A stretch of DNA of 64,000 bases, taken from NCBI GenBank assembly GCA_963789885.1, contig CAWBNB010000005.1, forward strand, positions 62,001 to 126,000, given 5' to 3'. The notes beneath the pieces were generated by a model. The model saw nothing but the letters and a program-made list of their open reading frames with translations, had not been told where the DNA came from and made no database searches. Below, piece after piece: positions 52,701 to 60,128 of the stretch. The position numbers and the translations under genes were made by a program. This stretch comes from DATEDA01 sp963789885 (GTDB lineage Bacteria > Pseudomonadota > Gammaproteobacteria > Burkholderiales > SG8-39). Position 1 is the stretch's first letter. The number at the start of each line of letters is the position of its first letter.

Positions 52701-53693
52701 GGCCTCGTGCAGCCGCAGACCAAGCAGCCGCCGGCGACGGTGGGCAAGCCGACGCTGAAGGCGCAGGTGATCCACTTCATCAACAAGCCGATGCCCGGCG
52801 GCCTCCCGAAGCGCACCGCCCGCGCGTTGCTCGACGTGGAAGACCCGAAGATCATCCCGATCGTCCGCAATCCGACGCTCGCTCACGACGAGTCGGAGGC
52901 AGTGTTCTACTTCCCGGGCTGCGGCTCGGAGCGGCTCTTCAGCCAGGTCGGGCTCGCAACGCAGGCGATGCTCTACCACGTGGGCGCGCAGTGCGTGCTC
53001 CCGCCCGGGTACCTGTGCTGCGGCTACCCGCAGACCGCCGCGGGCGACGAGGACAAGGGGCGCAAGATCAGCACCGACAACCGCGTGCTGTTCCACCGCG
53101 TCGCGAACACGCTCAACTACCTCGACATCAAGACGGTGATCGTGTCCTGCGGCACCTGCCTCGACCAGCTCGAGAAGTACGAGTTCGACAAGATCTTCCC
53201 GGGCTCGCGCCTCCTCGACATCCACGAGTACCTGCTGGAGAAGGGCGTGAAGCTCGACGGGGTCAAGGGCGTGCGCTACATGTACCACGACCCCTGCCAC
53301 ACGCCGATCAAGACGAAGCAGCCGCTCAAGGTCGTGAACGAGCTCATGGGCACTACGGTGAAGCTGAACGAGCGCTGCTGCGGCGAGTCGGGCACGCTCG
53401 CGGTGACGCGGCCCGACGTGTCGACGCAGGTCCGCTTCCGCAAGGAGGAGGAGCTGCGCAGGGGGGCGGCCGCGCTGCGCGCCGACGGCCCCGACGGGAA
53501 GTTCGACGGCGACGTGAAGATCCTCACCTCCTGCCCGTCCTGCCTGCAGGGGCTCGCGCGCTACCGCCACGACGCGGCCGTCGACGCCGATTACATCGTC
53601 GTCGAGATGGCGCGGCACCTCCTCGGCCAGGACTGGCTGCCCGAGTTCGTCGCCCGGGCGAACCGCGGCGGCATCGAGCGCGTGCTGCTCTAG
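49743..53693 (+). CDS. Large FAD/Fe-S oxidoreductase (DUF3683, FAD-linked oxidase, two 4Fe-4S, CCG domains)
   Basis: A 1316-residue fusion. In order: DUF3683 (about 1-170), FAD-binding type 4 domain (about 195-420, IPRGGGTGYTGGAVPL), FAD-linked oxidase C-terminal domain (about 500-810), two 4Fe-4S sites (CLRCGKCKPVC and CTVCHKCANPCP, about 850-925) and CCG cysteine-rich domains (CCGYPQTAAGDEDKG, CCGESG, about 1050-1290). This combines GlcD-, GlcE/F- and heterodisulfide-reductase-like parts in one chain, and such proteins occur in Betaproteobacteria. It probably oxidises a 2-hydroxy acid such as lactate or glycolate. A TAGAAT element lies eight bases before the ATG. Confidence 0.85.
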   Translation: MLMQPPDPARAAEVGVDRPHARLREIPYNYTSFSDREIVIRLLGEDAWQALLALRAERRTGRSARMLYEVLGDIWVVARNPYLQDDLLEDPNRRAALTADLNHRLAEIDKRRARYTGDAARESDPAARAQLEARDEKVAFLLARARGAVRRFAGEFEETAALRQRAMRRLARSTRRDNVQFDGLARVSHVTDATDWRVEYPFVVVSPDSEDEVAAVVRDCIELGLTIIPRGGGTGYTGGAVPLVKHSAVINTEKLEALGAVEMTRIGGVEREVPTIRCGAGVVTKRVMDAAESAGYVFAVDPTSAEASCIGGNVAMNAGGKKAVLWGTALDNLVSWRMVDPDGRWVEVTRLDHNLGKIHDAPVARFSIQRYARDGRTADGAPRVLEVPGRQFRKVGLGKDVTDKFLAGLPGVQKEGCDGMITSARFILHKMPKAIRTVCLEYFSQVRDSVPSIVEIKDYLDAHPVAILAGLEHLDERYLKAVGYATKARRGGRPKMVLIGDVVGDDEDEVARATSEVVRLANARGGEGFVAVSAETRRKFWLDRARTAAIAKHTNAFKINEDVVIPLERLGDYSDGIERINVELSLANKLALLDALDEYFQGDLPLHQHDDKLPAAELLGDRPARARAVVARARERWQYLADHLDLAAGEARRDFVPALAVATGGTSTVFALLQNHTLRVSWKEEVRAELEQLFDGSLYRKVVEGFDAVHQRVLRGRVFVALHMHAGDGNVHTNIPVNSDNYAMLQAANAAVGRIMRLARSLGGVISGEHGIGITKLEYLEADEIAAFRAYKEEVDPEGRFNRGKLLPGGDLRDAYTPSFNLIGAESLILEASEIGRIADSIKDCLRCGKCKPVCATHVPRANLLYSPRNKILAASLLIEAFLYEEQTRRGVSLRHFDEFGDVADHCTVCHKCANPCPVDIDFGDVSIAMRNLLRKQGKKRVNPGTAAAMFFLNATDPATIKLVRKGMIDWGFKAQRLAHRTARTLGLVQPQTKQPPATVGKPTLKAQVIHFINKPMPGGLPKRTARALLDVEDPKIIPIVRNPTLAHDESEAVFYFPGCGSERLFSQVGLATQAMLYHVGAQCVLPPGYLCCGYPQTAAGDEDKGRKISTDNRVLFHRVANTLNYLDIKTVIVSCGTCLDQLEKYEFDKIFPGSRLLDIHEYLLEKGVKLDGVKGVRYMYHDPCHTPIKTKQPLKVVNELMGTTVKLNERCCGESGTLAVTRPDVSTQVRFRKEEELRRGAAALRADGPDGKFDGDVKILTSCPSCLQGLARYRHDAAVDADYIVVEMARHLLGQDWLPEFVARANRGGIERVLL

Positions 53694-53812
53694 GTCCGCG
53701 CCGCCCGCACCCGCCCCCCGCCCCAAGCCGCTCCGCCGCGCCCCGCTCCGTCGAAGCCGCGACGCCACGCCCGTCGGGCACGGCTTCACAGGCCCCGCCG
53801 GTCCATGCTATC

Positions 53813-53831
53813 GTCATAATGACGACGTCAT
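53813..53831. promoter_or_regulatory. Three alternating GTCAT/ATGAC half-sites upstream of the sugar dehydrogenase lipoprotein
   Basis: GTCAT (53813-53817), ATGAC (53819-53823) and GTCAT (53827-53831) form two overlapping dyads. The second, ATGACGACGTCAT (53819-53831), is identical to the palindrome at 47777-47789. It lies 44 bp upstream of the likely ATG at 53875. Confidence 0.55.
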
Positions 53832-53874
53832 AACCGGTCCCGGCGGCGCGGGTGTTGCTGACCGGGAGGCGACG

Positions 53875-54845
53875 ATGGACCCGATCCGGGCACTCGCGGC
53901 TTGCGGCTTGCGCCCTCGTGCTGGCCGGCTGCCTCGGCGGCAGCGGCGGCGGTTCCAACGACAACCAGTCCGCGGCCGCCGCGCCCGCCGCAGCGCCCGC
54001 GCCGGTCGCATCGTCGACGCCGACACCTACGCCAACGCCGACTCCAACGCCTGCACCCACCCCGGCGGCGGGCGCGATGAACCTCCAGATCGCCGGCCTC
54101 GCCGCGGGCATGGAGGCGGTCGTCACCGTGGCCGGCGGTGGGATGACCCATTTCGCGACTGCAAGCCGGATGATCCCGAACCTCGCGCCGGGCGCGTACA
54201 CCGTCACCGCCGAGTCGGTCCTCACCGGCCAGTCGGTGATGGCCCCGACGGCCGCGGCGCAGACGATCCAGGTCACCTCCGGACGGACCGCGACCGCCAC
54301 GGTCAACTACGCGACACAGGCCGCGTTCGTGATCGGGTTGCTGGAGATGCCCTGGGCCGGCCTCGACCAGCCGATATTCCTGGCCTCGCCGCCCGGCGAC
54401 ACGACGCGGATCTTCGTCGCCGAGCGCCCGGGCCGCATCCGCGTCGTGCAGAACGGCGCGGTGCTCGCGACGTCGTTCCTCGACATCTCGGCGCGCGTGG
54501 CGACGCAGGGCGAGCGCGGCATGCTGTCGTTCGCGTTCCACCCGCAGTACGCGCAGAACGGCTGGGTGTTCGTGCACTTCAACAACCTCGCCGGCGACGT
54601 CGTCGTCGAGCGGTTCACCGTTTCGGCGGGGAACGCGAACGTCGCCAACGCGCAGAGCGTCGAGGTGATCAGGATCCCGCATCCCACGTTCGACAACCAC
54701 AACGGCGGCGGCGCCGCATTCGGCCCGGACGGCCTGCTCTATCTCTCCACCGGGGACGGCGGTGGCGGCGGCGACCCGCAGCAGAACGCGCAGAATCCGA
54801 ACCGATTGCTCGGAGGGATGCTGCGGCTCGACGTGAGCCCGGCTT
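53875..54845 (+). pseudogene. Truncated PQQ-type glucose/sorbosone dehydrogenase-like lipoprotein
   Basis: The 5' part of a secreted lipoprotein. It has a lipobox (LVLAGC), a threonine/proline-rich linker (TPTPTPTPTPTPAP), a small beta domain, then a glucose/sorbosone dehydrogenase beta-propeller (IFVAERPGRIRVV, GERGMLSFAFHPQYAQNGWVFV, HNGGGAAFGPDGLLYLSTGDGG). Similarity stops at GGMLRLDV near 54843, so perhaps half the propeller is missing. The ATG at 53875 has a strong GGGAGG site but is one frame off the body; deleting one base near 53896-53899 gives MDPIRALALAACALVLAGC, a good lipoprotein signal. So it is both truncated and, as sequenced, frameshifted. Confidence 0.75.
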
Positions 54846-55013
54846 CGGCGCGTGCGCGGGCGGTCCGGCGTAGGGAACGGTCGACAATCCGCGTGGCTGC
54901 GACTGACTGTCCCCGCAGGATGCTAGACTGGGCGCCCCCGAAAAGGCGCGGCGCTTCCTTGTCGGTGTGCGCTGCAGGTCCTCGAGGGCCGCTTCCGCCT
55001 CTCGCGCCGACCG

Positions 55014-55559
55014 ATGAACGACCGCTACGACAAAGTCGCCGTCACCCTGCACTGGATACTCGCGGTGGGGATCCTGTGCCAGATCGCGCTCGGCTTCTAC
55101 CTGGGCGAGGTGCCGCGCAACACGCCGGGGCGGACGGTCTGGGTGAACTTCCACAAGTCGGTCGGCATCACGCTCGGCACGCTCATCCTGTTGCGGCTCT
55201 ACTGGCGGCTCACGCACCGGCCACCGGCCATGCCGGCGACCATGGCGGCTTGGGAGCGGTTCGCCGCGCGCGCGAACCACGCGCTCCTCTACGTGTGCAT
55301 GGTCGGGATGCCGCTCGCCGGCTATCTCGCCACCAACTTCAGCCGGTTCGGGATCAAGTACTTCGGGCTGGTCGAGATCCCGCCGTGGGGGCACGACGAC
55401 CGGCGGATCTACGCGTTCTTCAACGGCACGCACAAAACGCTGGCGGTGATCTTCATCGCGCTGATCGGCATCCACGTCGCGGCGGCGCTGAAGCACGTCG
55501 CGCTCGATCGCGACGGCATCCTGCGCCGGATGTGGTTCGCCCGGAGCCGCTCCGCGTGA
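55014..55559 (+). CDS. Cytochrome b561-family protein
   Basis: A 181-residue cytochrome b561 with four membrane helices and His ligands for two hemes (LHWIL, NFHKSVGITLG, ARANHALLY, THKTLAVIF and IGIHVAAALKH). It carries electrons across the inner membrane. The gene sits exactly between two broken genes: a sugar dehydrogenase fragment 5' and a TonB receptor fragment 3'. Its stop codon abuts the TonB remnant. Confidence 0.88.
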   Translation: MNDRYDKVAVTLHWILAVGILCQIALGFYLGEVPRNTPGRTVWVNFHKSVGITLGTLILLRLYWRLTHRPPAMPATMAAWERFAARANHALLYVCMVGMPLAGYLATNFSRFGIKYFGLVEIPPWGHDDRRIYAFFNGTHKTLAVIFIALIGIHVAAALKHVALDRDGILRRMWFARSRSA

Positions 55560-55560
55560 G

Positions 55561-55770
55561 CGGATTCGCCACGGTCCGGTCGCGCAGCGCCCGCTCGGGC
55601 ACGACCTGAACGTTCGACGGGACCTCGTCGATCGGCGTACCGATGCCGGACAGGGGCGTCGTGCCGATCACGTTCACCGCCGAGGCTTCGAGCGCCGTGT
55701 CCGGATTGTCCGCAGCCTGCGCGCTGCCGGCGACAGCGATCGCCAGGATGAGCGCGCCTCGGCGTCGCAT
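55561..55770 (-). pseudogene. 5' fragment of a TonB-dependent receptor
   Basis: Begins with a signal peptide (RGALILAIAVAGSAQAAD) and the early plug region VNVIGTTPLSGIGTPIDEVPSNVQVVPE, then runs out at the cytochrome b561 stop. A normal receptor continues for another 600-plus residues, so only about 70 residues remain. It is 12 bp upstream of the diheme cytochrome gene on the same strand, and no later part is in the window. Confidence 0.7.
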
Positions 55771-55782
55771 CGCGCGCCGGGG

Positions 55783-56361
55783 TCAGTACAGGCCGGCCAG
55801 GAAATTGGCGAGGTCGTCGATGTCCCGGTCGGACAGCGTCTTCGATACGCTCGCCATGTTGCCCGCGTCGTTGGTGCGCTTCGCGGTCTTGAAGTCCTTC
55901 AGCTGCTTGACGATGTACTCGTAGTGCTGCCCGGCGACGCGCGGGATCTCGTTCTGGCCCATGAAGCCGCCGAGGTGACACATCGTGCAGAGCGTTTCCT
56001 CGGACTTCTTCTTGCCGCGCTCGGCCTTCGCCGGGTCGGGCTTGAAGTCCGCCGCCGGCCGCAGCTTCTGCGCCGCGAAGAACGCGGCGAGGTCGAACAT
56101 GTCCTCGCGCGAGAGGTCTTTCAGGAACGGCTCCATCTGCGGCTCGTCCCGGCGGCCCTCTTTGAAGTCCTTCAGCTGCAGGTAGATGTAGCGCGCCGTC
56201 TGGCCGGCGAGGATCGGGAACTGCGGCAGGGTCGAGTTGCCGTTGGGGCCGTGGCAGCCGACGCAGTTCTCCGCCTTCTTGCGACCCTTGTCGACGTCCT
56301 GCGCGCCGGCCGCGCCTGCGATCAGCGCTGCTGCGAATGCAAAAGCGTATTTCGGATGCAC
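55783..56361 (-). CDS. Diheme cytochrome c (c4 type)
   Basis: A 192-residue periplasmic cytochrome with two heme-binding sites, CVGCH (near residue 33) and CTMCH (near 125), in a tandem c4-like layout with matching SVSKTLSDRDIDDLANFLAGLY and MEPFLKDLSREDMFDLAAFF repeats. The GTG at 56361 is chosen because GAAGG precedes it and the signal peptide (YAFAFAAALIAGAAGAQ) starts right after. It follows the PQQ dehydrogenase gene on the same strand and is its likely electron acceptor. Confidence 0.87.
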   Translation of the reverse strand: MHPKYAFAFAAALIAGAAGAQDVDKGRKKAENCVGCHGPNGNSTLPQFPILAGQTARYIYLQLKDFKEGRRDEPQMEPFLKDLSREDMFDLAAFFAAQKLRPAADFKPDPAKAERGKKKSEETLCTMCHLGGFMGQNEIPRVAGQHYEYIVKQLKDFKTAKRTNDAGNMASVSKTLSDRDIDDLANFLAGLY

Positions 56362-56381
56362 TGCAACACCTTCAATCAACG

Positions 56382-56407
56382 GCGAGGCCGCCCGCGGGCG
56401 GCCTCGC
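56382..56407 (-). other. Perfect 12-bp stem between the PQQ dehydrogenase and cytochrome genes
   Basis: GCGAGGCCGCCC (56382-56393) pairs with GGGCGGCCTCGC (56396-56407) over a two-base gap. There is no T-run on the minus strand. It probably protects or partially terminates the dehydrogenase mRNA so that the two genes are expressed at different levels. Confidence 0.6.
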
Positions 56408-56429
56408 AGTCACTGCCTGTCGGAAGCGG

Positions 56430-58154
56430 TCAGGGCAGCGCGTACACGAACACGCTGTTGCCGCGCTTGAAGTCGAGCTGCGTGTTTCCGCCGCAGCCCA
56501 TTGCGACGTACTGCTTCTGGCCGATCATGTACGAAACCGGCATCGCGTTCGCGCCGGCCCCGCACTGGAAGCTCCACAGCAGCTTGCCGGTCTTCGAATC
56601 GAGCGCCTTGAAGAGGCCGTTGCCCTCGCCGAAGAAGAAGAGCCCGCCGCCGGTCGCGAGCCCGCCGCCGATCAGCGGCTGCTCGGTGTCGTACTTCCAC
56701 GCAACCTTGCCGGTGTCGATGTTGACCGCGGAGACACGGCCCCACTGCTTCTCGCTCGGAATCACCTTGAACGCGCCGCCGAGCCAGAGCTTCGAGCCGC
56801 CGGGGTACTTCGCAGCCTCGACGTGGTAGGTCATCGGCTGGTGCAGGTTGAGCGCGATCGCGAGCCGCGACTTCGCGTCGTAGGCCATCGGCGACCACTC
56901 GACGCCGCCGTTCGCGCCCGGCAGCATCCGCGCGCCCTCCGCCGTCGGCAGGACCCACATGTTCTCCTGCGGGATCATCGCCTCGGAGAAGCGGATCAGC
57001 GAGCAGTCGTTGCGGTCGTGGACGTAGACATGCCCGGTCTTGCCGCCGTGGATCACGCCCGGGATCGTTTTCCCGGCCTTGTCCTTCACGTCGACGAGGA
57101 TCGGCGGGCTGACGGCGTCGAGGTCCCAGACGTCGTGGGCCACGTACTGGAAGTGGCACTTGTAGGTGCCCTTGTCCAGGTCGACCGCGACGATCGAGTC
57201 GGTATAGAGGTTGTCGCCGGGTCGCTCGGTGCCGTACAGGTCGGGCGACGGGTTGCCGGCCACGAACCAGATGGTGCGGGTCTTCAGGTCGACCGCCGGG
57301 TTCATCCACACGCCGCCGCCGAGCGTCTGGTAGAAGGAGCTGTCCTTGGCGAACTGCGCCTTCTCTGCGGCGATGTCGCGCTTCATGTTGCGGCCGGTCG
57401 CGTCGTTGACCGCCCACACGCCCTCGTGGCCCTTCTCCGGGATCGTGAAGAAGGTCCACAACAGCTTGCCGTCGTCCGCGTTGAACGCCTTCACGAACCC
57501 GCGGATGCCGTACTCGCCGCCGTTGGTGCCGATCAGCACCTTGTTGTCGACGACGGTGGGGGCCATCGTCTCGCTGTAGCCCTTCTCCGGATCGGCGATC
57601 TGCGTCTCCCACGCGAGCTTGCCGGTCTTCGCGTCGAGCGCGACGAGCTTCGCGTCGAGGGTGCCCATGAATACCTTGCCGCCCGCGATCGCGACCCCGC
57701 GGTTGTTCGGGCCGCAGCAGAAGGTGGTCACCGGCCCCATCTTGTGCTTGTAGTGCCAGAACTCCTTCCCGGTGGCGGCGTCGACCGCGTAGACGTGGTT
57801 GTACGAGGTCGTCAGGAACATCACGCCGTCCACCACGATCGGCGCAGTCTCCATCGACTCGGTGACCTCGGTCTGGAACACGAACACCGGCCGCAGGTTC
57901 TTGACGTTCTGCGCGTTGATCTGGCTGCCGGGGTAGTAGCGCGCCTGATCGTAGCTGCCGTTGGTGTGCAGCCAGTTCGCGCCCTGCCCGCCGGCCTTCG
58001 TCAGCGCCTCTTGCGAGACGCTGAGGTTCTTCGGCGCGCCGGCGCCGCTGGTGGCCGCCCCCTTCTGCACTTCCTGGGCGAGCGCACCGAGCGCGAACAC
58101 GGCCCCGAGCGCGAGCACCGCGCCCCTTGCGACTGCGAGTGTGTTGTTGTGCAT
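56430..58154 (-). CDS. PQQ-dependent alcohol dehydrogenase, lanthanide-type active site
   Basis: A 574-residue periplasmic quinoprotein. Signal peptide (GAVLALGAVFALGALAQ), then an eight-bladed propeller with W-type repeats (AVDAATGKEFW, ALDAKTGKLAW). The vicinal disulfide of PQQ enzymes is Cys146-Cys147 in FCCGPNN. The catalytic Asp344 and Asp346 occur in WDLDAVSPP; the second Asp two residues on is the mark of lanthanide-dependent enzymes (XoxF, PedH), while Ca enzymes usually have Ala, Ser or Thr there. AGGAGG precedes the ATG at 58154. It heads an operon with the diheme cytochrome. The alcohol substrate is unknown. Confidence 0.87.
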   Translation of the reverse strand: MHNNTLAVARGAVLALGAVFALGALAQEVQKGAATSGAGAPKNLSVSQEALTKAGGQGANWLHTNGSYDQARYYPGSQINAQNVKNLRPVFVFQTEVTESMETAPIVVDGVMFLTTSYNHVYAVDAATGKEFWHYKHKMGPVTTFCCGPNNRGVAIAGGKVFMGTLDAKLVALDAKTGKLAWETQIADPEKGYSETMAPTVVDNKVLIGTNGGEYGIRGFVKAFNADDGKLLWTFFTIPEKGHEGVWAVNDATGRNMKRDIAAEKAQFAKDSSFYQTLGGGVWMNPAVDLKTRTIWFVAGNPSPDLYGTERPGDNLYTDSIVAVDLDKGTYKCHFQYVAHDVWDLDAVSPPILVDVKDKAGKTIPGVIHGGKTGHVYVHDRNDCSLIRFSEAMIPQENMWVLPTAEGARMLPGANGGVEWSPMAYDAKSRLAIALNLHQPMTYHVEAAKYPGGSKLWLGGAFKVIPSEKQWGRVSAVNIDTGKVAWKYDTEQPLIGGGLATGGGLFFFGEGNGLFKALDSKTGKLLWSFQCGAGANAMPVSYMIGQKQYVAMGCGGNTQLDFKRGNSVFVYALP

Positions 58155-58351
58155 GCGAGCCTCCTTTGACGCGCTGAAGCGGTTGACCACGCGCTCACGG
58201 GGGAAGGAGGACGCGCCACGCAGCCTGCTTGCGTCTCGCGCACGGCTGGTTCCCCCTGGCGTGATTTACCTATTATTCTGCGACCGTTTGCATCATATGC
58301 CTCGCGCCCTGGGCCGGCAACCGACGCCCGCCGCAACCTTCCCGGACTGCC
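58155..58351. promoter_or_regulatory. Divergent promoter region between PQQ dehydrogenase and ankyrin-propeller genes
   Basis: A 197-bp spacer with an AT-rich core at about 58262-58300 (TTTACCTATTATTCTG and CATCATATG), the natural place for two promoters. No clear operator was recognised. The rest is GC-rich with no gene. Confidence 0.5.
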
Positions 58352-59872
58352 ATGACTCTTAAGCGAAGCTTCGCACTCGCTGCGCTCCTCGCCCTCGCCG
58401 GCGCTGTCGCAGCCCAAAACCGGAACATCAACTTCGACATGCTGCAGGCGGCGCGCGGGGGGAGCGAGGCGACCGTGCGCGCCCTGCTCGACCAGGGCGC
58501 GAATCCCGATTCGCGCAACCGCCTGGGCGACACGGCGCTCAACACTGCCGCGCGCAACGGCAACATCGGGCTCGTCAAGCTCATGCTCGAGCGCGGTGCG
58601 AACATCGACCTCGCGAACCTCGCCCGGGTGACGCCGCTGATGAGCGCCGCCTTCGGCGGCCACGTGGAGATCCTGCAGCTCCTGCTCGCCGCGAAAGCCG
58701 ACGTCGCGCCCACCGACCGCGTCCAGAAGACCGCCATGGTGTACGCCGCCGGCCAGGGCTGCACGGCGTGCGTCGAAGCGCTGCTCGGCGCCGGCGTCGG
58801 CGTGAACGAGCGCGACGCGAACGGCGCGACGCCCCTCATGTGGGCCGCCGCCTACGGACACGCCGACACCGTGCGGTTCCTGCTCGCGCGCGGCGCGGAC
58901 CCCGCGGCGGCCGACAACCGCGGCAAGACCGCGGGCGTGATCGCGACCGAGGAGAAGCACGCGGCGGTCGCCGCCCTCCTCGGCGGCGCGACGCCCCTCG
59001 CGTACGTGCCGAACGAGGGTTCGGGCACGCTATCGGTGATCGACACGCGCACCGACCGCGTGGTCGGCGAGATCGCCGCCGGGAAGAAGCCGCGGGGGAC
59101 CGCGGTCAGCCGCGACGGCACGCGGCTCTTCGTCAGCGACCAGCCGAACAACCGGCTCGTCGTGGTGGACGTCCAGGCGCGCAAGGAGGCGGGGGACGTG
59201 CCGCTCGGCGTGTCGCCGGAGGGCGTGAGCATCTCCCCGGACGGGCGCCTGATCGCGGTGGCGGTCGAGGAGTCGAACAGCGTCGAGTTCATCGACGCGG
59301 CGAGCGGCAAGGAGACGTTCACCGTCAAGGTACAGGGCAAGAATCCCGAGCACGCGGTCTTCAGCATCGACGGGCAGCTCGTCTACGTGAGCGCCGAGGA
59401 CGCCGACCAGATCGACGTGATCGACGTGGGCAAGCGCGCGCAGGTCGGCACGATCCAGGTGGGCCGCCGCCCGCGCGGCATCGGGTTCCTGCCCGACGGC
59501 AGCCGCGCCTACGTCGCCTGCGAGCTCTCGGGCGAAGTGCACGTGATCGACGTCGCCGCCGGGAAGTCCATCGCGGTCATCAAAGCGGGGAATTTCTCGA
59601 ACGGCGTCGCGGTGCGGCCCGACGGCAAGGTCGTGTACGTCTCCAACGGCCGCGACGGCACCGTCTCGGCGATCGACACTGCAAACAACGCGATCGTCGC
59701 CACGATCGCAACCGGTGCGCGGCCCTGGAATATGGCCGTCACCCCGGACGGGAAGAAGCTGTACGTCGCGAACGGCCGCTCGAACAGCGTGTCGGTGATC
59801 GACACCGCGACCAACACGAAGCTCGCCGACATCCCCGTCGGCACGCTGCCGTGGGGCGTGGTGGTGAGGTAG
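58352..59872 (+). CDS. Ankyrin-repeat plus YVTN beta-propeller exported protein
   Basis: A 506-residue exported fusion. Signal peptide (SFALAALLALAGAVAAQ), then five to six ankyrin repeats (about 25-215, such as DSRNRLGDTALNTAARNGN and NGATPLMWAAAYGHADTVR), then a YVTN beta-propeller (about 217-506) with repeats like VYVSNGRDGTVSAIDTANN. The propeller half resembles the PQQ-catabolism-associated beta-propellers that accompany quinoprotein dehydrogenases. The gene is divergent from such a dehydrogenase, so it may be its accessory or binding partner. Ankyrin and YVTN parts together in one periplasmic protein are unusual. Confidence 0.82.
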   Translation: MTLKRSFALAALLALAGAVAAQNRNINFDMLQAARGGSEATVRALLDQGANPDSRNRLGDTALNTAARNGNIGLVKLMLERGANIDLANLARVTPLMSAAFGGHVEILQLLLAAKADVAPTDRVQKTAMVYAAGQGCTACVEALLGAGVGVNERDANGATPLMWAAAYGHADTVRFLLARGADPAAADNRGKTAGVIATEEKHAAVAALLGGATPLAYVPNEGSGTLSVIDTRTDRVVGEIAAGKKPRGTAVSRDGTRLFVSDQPNNRLVVVDVQARKEAGDVPLGVSPEGVSISPDGRLIAVAVEESNSVEFIDAASGKETFTVKVQGKNPEHAVFSIDGQLVYVSAEDADQIDVIDVGKRAQVGTIQVGRRPRGIGFLPDGSRAYVACELSGEVHVIDVAAGKSIAVIKAGNFSNGVAVRPDGKVVYVSNGRDGTVSAIDTANNAIVATIATGARPWNMAVTPDGKKLYVANGRSNSVSVIDTATNTKLADIPVGTLPWGVVVR

Positions 59873-60128
59873 GGAGACCGGCGCCGCGGGCGCCGGCGCG
59901 CCCGCCCGGCCTGCGCGCCTCACCCCGGCAACGGCGCGCCTCGCCCACCGTGCCGGCGCGCCTCGCTTCCCCGATGTGAAGTAGTTCCCGCGCCCGGCCC
60001 CCGTCCGGTCGCTGGCCGCCAACGAAGCCTCAAACAAATCAACGGAATGGGCGATATACTGCATGCCGTTTGCATACAGGGGGACCCCGGGCCCACCTGG
60101 CGCCGCAGGCGGGGCGTCGAACAAAGTC
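59873..60128 (+). other. Non-coding stretch with GC palindromes and a candidate -10 element
   Basis: A 256-bp gap with no gene. It contains a GC hairpin just after the stop (CCGGCGCC at 59878-59885 with GGCGCCGG at 59889-59896), three copies of GGCGCGCC (59895, 59933, 59955) and a 13-bp direct repeat CGGCGCGCCTCGC (59932-59944, 59954-59966). A plus-strand TATACT at 60055-60060 could be the -10 for the next gene. Confidence 0.5.

Noticed and set aside
49668..53789. A 1373-codon open frame antisense to the flavin/Fe-S oxidoreductase
   Set aside because: Its composition is the low-complexity Arg/Ala/Val/Leu pattern expected from GC-rich antisense, with no recognisable motif, while the plus-strand protein has complete FAD and Fe-S motifs.
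54846..55013. Possible continuation of the sugar dehydrogenase in another frame
   Set aside because: All three plus-strand frames here lack propeller motifs, and 168 bp is too short for the missing part.
59895..59966. Repeated GGCGCGCC palindromes as a possible CRISPR or operator array
   Set aside because: Spacing is irregular, the units are short and GC-rich, and no cas gene is near; chance in such DNA is likely.
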